DNA of 64,000 nt from NCBI GenBank assembly GCA_030062745.1, contig CP099846.1, forward strand, positions 186,001 to 250,000, in the 5' to 3' direction. Under the pieces are notes generated by a model. The model was not told the origin of the DNA, did not search any database, and worked only from the letters and a program-made list of their open reading frames with translations. Within the stretch, counting starts at the first letter, position 1, and each line of letters opens with the position of its first letter. The DNA comes from Capitulum mitella (taxonomy: Eukaryota > Arthropoda > Thecostraca > Pollicipedomorpha > Pollicipedidae). Below, piece after piece: positions 56,311-64,000 of this stretch. A program made the translations under genes and the position numbers.

Positions 56311-58113
56311 GTGGTACTGACCGCGGAAACTGTCGGACTGTCCACCACAGAGCGCCGGCTGCGACGGCGCGTCTGTCCGGAGGCCTCGCCCGCCCCAGTG
56401 GCTGTACGGCCGACTCCCGGCGCTGAGCCGCGTGACACGTGGGAAAGCGAGCCCTGGCCGGCGGCTCCAGCGGAGGGCAGAGTGCGCGGCGCGCTCTTGG
56501 CACGGTCGCCATCATCGGCACAACGCGTCCGCATCGCCCACTATCATTCAGGGTCGGCGTCGGGCGCCGGCGCGCTGCGCTGCGAGGTGTGCGGCTGCCG
56601 TCGCTGGGCGGAAAATCCTGTCCCGCTGGCCCCGGCGACAGCAGCTGACCGGCTGGTCCGTCGCCGGCCCGGCTGAGGATATCACTGCAGGAAAGGGCGC
56701 ACCTGATCCAGCTCGATTACCGTACAGGCCTGACCAAACGGGAATTATGTGAGCAGCGAGTCCGAAACAGTAACACGTCCCTGCACAGATTCTCTCGCCA
56801 GGACGAACAAAGAAGTCCATGAGGTAGCCCAAGATTGTTGGCTTTCGTGTCTGTTAAAACGTGCTCACGATACTGCGTTGAACGAAGAGGAAACTGGAAC
56901 AATATACACATCATCGGGGACAGGCGCCTTTGAAAAAGATTGGGGAGAATTACGGACCCTGAAACAATGACTGCGTCGGGATGTGCCACTTCCACCACAA
57001 AACGATCCTTGGCCTAGAAATCCTACTATAACAACCCCAAAATAGAAGTTTCGCATACGACTACATTTTAGTTCTTCCTCGCCGGAGCTAAGAGACTCGT
57101 CGATGATTTCTGCCGACTTTTTGCTTTGCCTGGAGAGACTTGTGTATGACAGTGTCTGGAGGCCTCGCCAAGGGAAACGCGACTTCGGTCGAGCTGAAAC
57201 GTCGTTCCGGTCTCCCGACATTGGCAGCCGCCGTTCCTCTAGTATAACGTCGATAGCGTTTGAGGAATATCAATTCAGTGGCTCGTTGCGTTATAGTCCG
57301 CGAAATAACAGACCAACTCCCCCTCCTCCCATTCAAAATGAACAGCCCTTACAATTGTCTTCCAAGTGACTTACGGGCCCCACTTAAAGTTCACTTCCAA
57401 GTGACTTAAGGCTCCAGACCACTACCAGACACAACGTGTGCTTTCTCCTACGCAGGAGTTGCGCGTGTCCTTATAGAATGTCTCCGGGATTGCGTAAAGC
57501 GACCCATCACCGGAACGGCCGGCAGCAGGACCCGCCGCTGTAAATCAACCGTCAACACCAGGTAAAGTCATCTTCCGAAAACAGGGCCACGAGGACCAAA
57601 ACAGGATGAGGAGCGACACAAACCCGGTGGGTCCGCACCGACAAAAGCCGTACGTTCGCTCTGAAGGACGGAAACGGTTCGGAAATGTGACGTCAGAGCT
57701 CGGGCTTCACAACGCTGGCAGTGCTCGGTATAAATGTTTGAAACAGCTGTCCTCCAAAACGCAAACGAGAAGAATTTGATGCACTGAACATGTACCTACG
57801 AGTGTTTATCCCGAATATATGAGCAGCGCGCATCCACACTGGCGCGAAAGAATTCAGGGAGCTTTGTTCCTCTGCCATAATGAAAAAAAAGATGAAGAGC
57901 AGGGAAATCTACACCAATGGAAAGGTACGTCATTCGCCAGCGAGACGTGAAAACACTGGAGTTAGATCGACGGATCAACTGTGCACTGGATTCGGCGGGC
58001 GGATGTCTTTACAATGTTTCAGATCAGGCAGCACTGTTGCCGTCAGATATTCGGTCGGCAGTACTGCTGCCGACGCCACAAATGCCCGGTGCGCCTGGCA
58101 CAACGCACCTCTC
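56311..58113. other. No gene recognised
   Basis: Overlapping frames on both strands around 56.9-57.37 kb look moderately protein-like but match nothing I recognise. Confidence 0.35.
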
Positions 58114-58366
58114 CAATGACGGATCCAGATTTTGTGTTGTGGGTGGCTTAATCTCCATCCGCGTCACCTGACCTACCCCAGTGCTGAATTCTTCCCGGAT
58201 TTCGACCATTGTTCGCCGTTAAAAACTCGTTTTTAATGCGTGGAAAACAAACAGAAAATACACCTTTTCTGTCCCGAAAAGGGGCCACGACATGCTGGCC
58301 CCCTTTTCCAACGAAAAGACAGGCCATAGCTACGATTCCCCCCACCCCTCCTTGGGTCCGCCAATG
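58114..58366. mobile_element. hAT-like MITE, 253 bp, with perfect 8-bp duplication
   Basis: Starts CAATGACGGATCCAG; the other end, read inward, is CATTGGCGGACCCAAGG. Flanked by CACCTCTC at 58106-58113 and 58367-58374. Confidence 0.85.
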
Positions 58367-58524
58367 CACCTCTCTGATAAATGTTCCTGGATTTATAGCC
58401 CGTGGAGACCACCTACGACCGCTTCATGGTCACGTGGCTGGAGATTTTCGAACATTACTGGAGGGTTCACGTAAGGATTTCAGAACGGTTTTGCCGTCAT
58501 GGTCATAGACCTTAAGTCCTTGAA

Positions 58525-58580
58525 TCCCTGAATAATGGGGATCCCTGAATAATGGGGGAATCCCTGAAAAATGGGGGAAT
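58525..58580 (+). repeat. ~18-bp direct repeat, three units
   Basis: ATCCCTGAATAATGGGG twice, then AATCCCTGAAAAATGGGG. Confidence 0.85.
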
Positions 58581-59294
58581 AGCCGGATCCAAGGAGTGTC
58601 TGTCCACCGCGACAAGGAAGCGGGGGATGCACAAAAGCTCGACCCCCATATTTTGAGGGACTTGACATTACGCCTGTGAGAACCGAACGTGAAAAACCTT
58701 CTCAAAACCTCCGTGAACCCTCCAAACGTTTCACCCGCCGTGGCGGGACCACTGCCGCCAGATTTGCTGGCCGCAACGTAAATCCAGTCAGGCAGCAGGC
58801 AAACCGCCAGCACGCCGCCAGTGGGCTATTATGATTATGGAGAATGCTGACTTAATGGTACTCGGGGCCGGGCTGGGTGTTCAGGAAAACTGCCCGTGCT
58901 CTATCGCGGCTGTGCTGGGGACGTGGAACTGCGGATGTCACCTCGGAGCGACTCGATTGAAACACGGTCACGCGGCCAAGGATAGCAGCACATCACTCGC
59001 AGCGACCCCGTCCCACCCGCACAGCTCACCGTGCCTGAACGCCAGCCGCCGCTGGCTGAGCGGCCGAAATCCTGGGATCGCAGCGGACGGTTGACCACCG
59101 CGGCCGCACACACTGCTGCCCTGTCCCTGCTGCCGGCTGGTCGGACCGCCAACTCTCGGCTCTGCGGCGCGGGCTGTCGCCTGCGCACGCCCGGCGCGGC
59201 GTTCACGACACGTCTGGCGGCCGACTGTAACGCCGGGGCCGGACGCCGCACCGCCGCGTCGGACCCCCGGTACGCGTGCACTGGACGGCCTTGA

Positions 59295-59336
59295 CTGCCG
59301 CCGCCGCCGCCGCCGCGCGCACGCGCGCTCGCGCGC
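59295..59336 (+). repeat. CCG and CGCG microsatellite
   Basis: A (CCG)n run followed by alternating CGCGCACGCGCG, with potential for Z-DNA or strong secondary structure. Confidence 0.85.
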
Positions 59337-59663
59337 AGATGCGCTCAACTGGCCTACGGCAGCTGTCGGGGCACAGGGAGGGGGCGGGGAGAGGATCGCC
59401 CGGGTCGACGGCTCCGGACACCTGACCTGACCGAGCGCGGCGGCCGGCGTGTGGCGACAGCCTCCACGATACGGCTGCGCTCGAGTCCGCGCCCACTGAA
59501 CTCCGTTAAAATCCCGTCCCTCATCAAGTGGACGATCGAGAACGACAGCTTGGGATTTTGTCCACTTGAAGAACAGCATGGCAGACTAAATGCTGAGACT
59601 GACAGCTCGACGTTTTGACAGGCGGTCTGGTCTGGCAACAGCCCAGCAACTCGACGCCCGGCG

Positions 59664-59870
59664 TGACAGACGGCTAACTACCACTGACATCCGACGCGAT
59701 CTGACAGATGGCTGACTACCACAAACGTCCGGCGGCCATCTGACAGACGGCAGCTACCACCGACGTCCACCGCCATCTGACAGAGGGCCGACTACCACTA
59801 ACGTCCGGCGCTATCTGACTGACGGCTGACTACCACTGACGTCCGGCGCGATCTGACAGGCAGCTACCAC
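59664..59870 (+). repeat. ~38-bp minisatellite, about five units
   Basis: ACTACCACTGACGTCCGGCG with CGATCTGACAGACGGCTG. A stray copy is at about 60028-60056. Confidence 0.88.
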
Positions 59871-60526
59871 TGCAGATATAGAAAACCAGCACTATTCAGG
59901 GCATCCAAATTGTGTTAAATAGCGAAACCCCTGTGTTACAGCGCTACATTATGTGCTCGGTTCTCTGTTTTCGCTGATAGCTGCACCTATGTATGCGACT
60001 GCTAATGCATGGCTAAAACGAAGGAAAACTACCACTGATGTCCGGCGTGATCCGATCAGGCAGAGCAACTGCCTGAAGAAGAGCACGGTGTGACAGACGA
60101 TGTAACTGTCTGAACGGCGCGATGCAACAGGCAGCGTAACAATTCCAATAACCGGCATGATCTTAAAGACGACTTAAAAGTCCAACGGTCTGCTTGGGCT
60201 GCTGTCGACGTGAGGAAGCTGCTTGACGGACGGCCTCACCTGCCAGACGCCTCATCTGGACTGAGTGTGATGTCAGTGGAGCAACAGCGAGTTTGAAAAA
60301 TGGGACGGTCTGGTTTCTCCCGCTTTTGTTGCGTAGCAGGGGTGTCGATTTGTATTCTTTTGAGAGGACCCCGGCCCATTCATTGTTGTTTTGGGCCCAC
60401 CCTATGTTGTTTTGGGCCCACCCAATATTTTCTGCCGGTTTTAAAGGGAAATGAGTAATTATAACGAAAAGATAAGAAATAGGCGGAAAGTAAAGAATAA
60501 AGTCTACAGCAATGTATCTATCTATC

Positions 60527-60527
<1 letters not shown>

Positions 60528-60597
<70 letters not shown>

Positions 60598-60600
60598 TAT
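60528..60600. repeat. (TA)n microsatellite
   Basis: About 60 bases of near-pure TA, then TACATATATAT. Confidence 0.97.
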
Positions 60601-60627
60601 TTGTATACATGGGGTAAATGTGATTTT

Positions 60628-61095
60628 TCATTCGATAAATAGTAACAAAAAGACTTGCAAATCTCCGCTGGTCAAAATAACGTGCGTCAGATCCGTTGAG
60701 AAACCCATACGTGGGAGGAAGCTAGGTTGTCGGGCCCTCGGCTCGCCCCTCGCCCTCGTCATTGACAGAAATCGACATCCCTCCTGCGTAGTATAAATAA
60801 GCAAAGGAATAATTTCTGAGCTCGAAACTGCGTTTCTAATTTTCAGAAAACCTGTCCTTGGAATGCAGTTGGCGGATCCTCCAGTCAAACCAGCTTGAGG
60901 TGCTACCTCAGTGACGTAAAAGTTGTCTCCGGGTGAGACCACTCGCCTCCAGGATGTTATGTTTCCGGCTGGACGACAGTCGTCCGCGCTGTCCATATTT
61001 CCGCGATAACCGTCGCCGTATGTCGAGAGGTTTGCCCGGTCCGCCGACATTGGGCGCCACTGAGAGCAGTGAATGACCACGTGGTCTGTACTCAT
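60628..61095 (-). CDS. Unassigned 155-codon open frame
   Basis: A true ATG at 61095 begins an uninterrupted frame starting MSTDHVVIHCSQWRPMSADR and ending in a hydrophobic LQVFLLLFIE. I do not recognise it. It is among the longest ATG-initiated frames in this moderate-GC part, but its length is still possible by chance. No splice or polyadenylation context supports it. Confidence 0.15.
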   Translation of the reverse strand: MSTDHVVIHCSQWRPMSADRANLSTYGDGYRGNMDSADDCRPAGNITSWRRVVSPGDNFYVTEVAPQAGLTGGSANCIPRTGFLKIRNAVSSSEIIPLLIYTTQEGCRFLSMTRARGEPRARQPSFLPRMGFSTDLTHVILTSGDLQVFLLLFIE

Positions 61096-61609
61096 CCCCG
61101 ATCAGCAGAGGTCGCGGCGTATAGCCGAGGCGCCAGTGACACGGGTCAAGGGCTCGGAGTGAAACTTTTGAAAAAGTGTGAAGGACAGAGTCAACCCAAG
61201 TGCACAAGTGGAAAGCCCAGGAATCTTAAATGGCATTCGAACCTTGAGAAGCGGTGGGTATGCACTGCACCCTTTCCTACAGCTATGGTCAAATCTCAAG
61301 AGATGATACAGTTCAGGCTCATCTTTGATCCACCACTCGACCTTGCCCGGCGGTAAAATGACCATCCGAAACGTGCCGCCGTCCGAGCAGTGGTTCTGAT
61401 GAACCCAATTGTCTGTAAATAGCGTAGCCCGATTTTTTGCAACAAAACTATTCCTACTTTTCCGTCATCTGTGGAAAACCATTATTACATTAGCACAGTC
61501 TGTGTGATTAACACCTCTCCGACTCAGATTCGGCTTATCATCCATTTTCATTCTCGCTTTGGAGGACAAAAGTAAAACGTCACCAGCCATTCCCAAGGAC
61601 ATTACCTAG

Positions 61610-62190
61610 AAAAAGGACTGGCTGCCCTGTACCGAGACTGGGCAGCAGAGACGGGCTGCCTGGTAAAGACCGTGAACAGCAGGGACGAGCTGCCCGGTAC
61701 AGACCCTGAACTGCAGGAACGGACTGCTCTGTACAGAATGAGTAGAAGGGACTGCTGCCCGGTGCAGAGACTGGGAAGTATGGACAGACTGCCCCAGTAC
61801 AGACCCTGAGCAGCAGGGACAGGCCGCGCTGTACAGACTGAGCAGCAGGGATGGGCTACTCCAGGACGCACTGAACAGCAGGGGCGAGCCGTCCGATTCA
61901 GACTTAGCAGCAGGGACGGTTTGCCCGGTACAAACCCTGAGCAGGAGGGACGAGCTGCCCTGTACAAACTGAGAAGAGGGGACGGGTTACCCGGTACAGA
62001 CTAAGCAAAAGGGACGGGCTGCCCAGTGCAGACCCTGAGCAGCAGGGATGGGCTGCCCTGAACAGATTGATCAGTAGGGGCGGGCTGTCCTGTACAGACT
62101 GAGCAGCAAAGGCAGGTTACCCAGTACAGACCCTGAGCAGCAGGGACGGGCTGCCCCAGTACAGGGACTAAGCAGCAGGGGCGGTACTGC
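61610..62190 (+). repeat. ~40-bp minisatellite, about 13 diverged units
   Basis: CAGCAGGGACGGGCTGCCC, GTACAGACCCTGAGCAG and CTGTACAGACTGAGCAGC phrases recur over about 580 bases, giving spurious frames on the minus strand. Confidence 0.92.
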
Positions 62191-64000
62191 TTTGTGGCCG
62201 AGGATTTGCGGTTTGAGCACTCTTGAACTCCAGCGACTAGTGGAGGCTGAACAAGGCATTAGCAGAGCCAGCTGTGTCCGAGAACGCCGCCGGACCAAAA
62301 AATGCCGGCTGGACGGGAGGCGAGCTGCTCCTGACGTGGAATCTCTGAGCGATATCACATTTATCTGTCCGCCGATATAGACACGACAACTCGGCGGCTC
62401 TCGGGATGATGAGCATCCTGGATCGGGCTTACTGAAGACAGGCACCACTGAAAGACTGAAAAGCCGAAATGAATCGGTTTAGGGCTCCAAAGGTGACGAA
62501 CGAGGAGTCAGAATCAGAATTTCCCGCGGCGCTTCAGGTCCGGCATGCACAACCGTCTCCGACTCCTGTGGCCCAGCGGCCTTCACGTCACCAGGTGTAG
62601 GGTTTATCGCGGCCCGTCGTCAGCCGTGCCCTGGTTGATCCCAGCAATCATGTTCTGTGAGTCCGTGCCAACAATGACGCCATCCGTCTCGGACCTTGGC
62701 CGGGGGCTGACGCACTGCCGCACTTCCCAACGAACATGAAACTCGAGGCGGGATGATCCGTCGCCATTTTGCGTCAGCGTAGTTGTGCGAGGTTGATAGC
62801 ACATTGTTTTCCACGTACGTATGTGACCGTAACAGCACAGCCATGGTGCATAACCAGTTTGGACTTCATTTTTACATCTGTAGGACATTAAAAACATCAT
62901 GTATCGATAAGAAGCCCCCCCACCCCCAAAAAAAGCAGAGATGATATGTAGCGGATAGTATGCCATATTTTAAAAGCTTGTACCCACCTCATCTTCTCTG
63001 CGTTTTGGCTCCTCTCGCTATGGTATACTGGATTCACCCCTGGATACCAACAGACATCTATTGCCATCATTCAGTCACCTGTCCAGCCACTGTTTATAAA
63101 AACTGTAAAAACACTGGATCTGGCCACCAAGCTAAACGCAAACCTTTATTGCGGTCAATGACATATGGCCATAGAAGTCACACTTGACAGTCATTGGTGA
63201 AGCAACCATACATGTTCAAGCCCACTTACTTCACGTAACGTCGCGAGCTGCACTGTACGTACTGCTCTTTTCATGAAGCTGATGATGCGGCTGCATCCCA
63301 GTTCCACTCATGCATAAGCGTAATCAACGACGCATTCCCAGCGTTCATAACAAATACCAATAACTACTTGACGAAGAAAAATCTCATTCAGCGGTACTTA
63401 TATACCGTTGCGATGTTGTGCTGCTATCGCCCCTTCCTGAGAAAGAGGACACCGTCTCAATTATTTTGCTGATAGCAATAAATCTGCTGCAAAACTGGGT
63501 GTCCCTCACCAGATTTCTTACACTTAATTCCGCAATCGGGACGACTCAACGCCATCATAACGGAATATTTTCAGACCTGAAGGGCAATATAGTCATTTGA
63601 AGTGTTTTCTTCCCTGCAACAGCATGAGAACCATATTCAGTTTCCATATTTTTTCCGCAATTGCTCATGCTGTCATCTCCCCGCCCACCACCCTCCACAT
63701 CGTTTCAATCGTCCATGCACTGTTTGGCGAGGAGTCGTCCCCGTTGCTTACCCGTGCACCGGACGTCAAGGCGACATAGCACGCACTGAAACGATTCCAA
63801 TCAGCCATTCCAATCCAAAAATGTCAAGTTGATGACGTCTAATAAGCAATGAATCGAGTCGCCCTGTTTACTGCGTATCTGACTGGTCTCTCAGCCGCGT
63901 TAGGTGTGCCCGATTCCTCTTCTGTGACAGTCTGGCCGTCTCTAGCGGCGGCAGTTCGACGCCGGCCAGTGCCATGGGTGCGGCTGTGCACTACAGGCGA
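62191..64000. other. No gene recognised to the window end
   Basis: A minus-strand frame spanning 62604-62830 reads smoothly through RSETDGVIVGTDSQNM but has no recognised family. The rest is ordinary unique-looking sequence. Confidence 0.35.

Noticed and set aside
55684-56676. Reading frames of 186-236 codons on both strands
   Set aside because: They are produced by the stop-free 25-bp minisatellite at 56061-56310 and GC-rich flanks.
61602-61967. Minus-strand frame with repeated ARPCCSV motifs
   Set aside because: Translation of the ~40-bp minisatellite at 61610-62190.

Overview
This window looks like nuclear DNA from an arthropod. The genes are split by GT-AG introns, they match animal families (CHMP4, COX6C, EEPD1, MARVEL four-helix proteins), and the DNA carries TTAGG-type pentamer arrays and many short non-autonomous DNA transposons. 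The species cannot be read from the sequence. A crustacean or chelicerate is my guess. No virus, plasmid, CRISPR array or bacterial operon is present.

Layout. Positions 1-3075 hold the first two coding exons of a minus-strand CHMP4 (ESCRT-III) gene that runs off the left edge. Positions 3.1-23.6 kb are mostly AT-rich, and their only recognised gene is COX6C (plus strand, two exons, 16261-17777). This stretch also holds mobile DNA: a Mutator-like foldback element packed with TTAGG-like arrays (6915-7597, 9-bp target duplication), a complete 1.35-kb hAT-like element (20027-21378) with further copies at 8.7 and 11.0-12.8 kb, and an inverted pair of SINE-like repeats (21.5 and 22.5 kb). Near 23.6 kb the DNA turns GC-rich. 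Two complete minus-strand genes follow head to tail: a MARVEL-domain four-helix membrane protein (five exons, 24717-29209, 217 aa) and an EEPD1-like protein with two helix-hairpin-helix units and an endonuclease/exonuclease/phosphatase domain (eight exons, 31416-42216, 611 aa). All their splice phases agree. From 43 to 64 kb I recognise no gene. That stretch is GC-rich, full of minisatellites, and carries small hAT-like MITEs.

The most unusual features are these. Tandem repeats crowd the EEPD1 introns and in places run straight into splice acceptors. The EEPD1 start codon lies in the last unit of a roughly 60-bp repeat. The EEPD1 nuclease domain lacks several canonical active-site residues. 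The Mutator-like element has telomere-like repeats between its inverted arms. The genes do not form a common pathway; they are ordinary housekeeping or membrane genes that happen to be neighbours.
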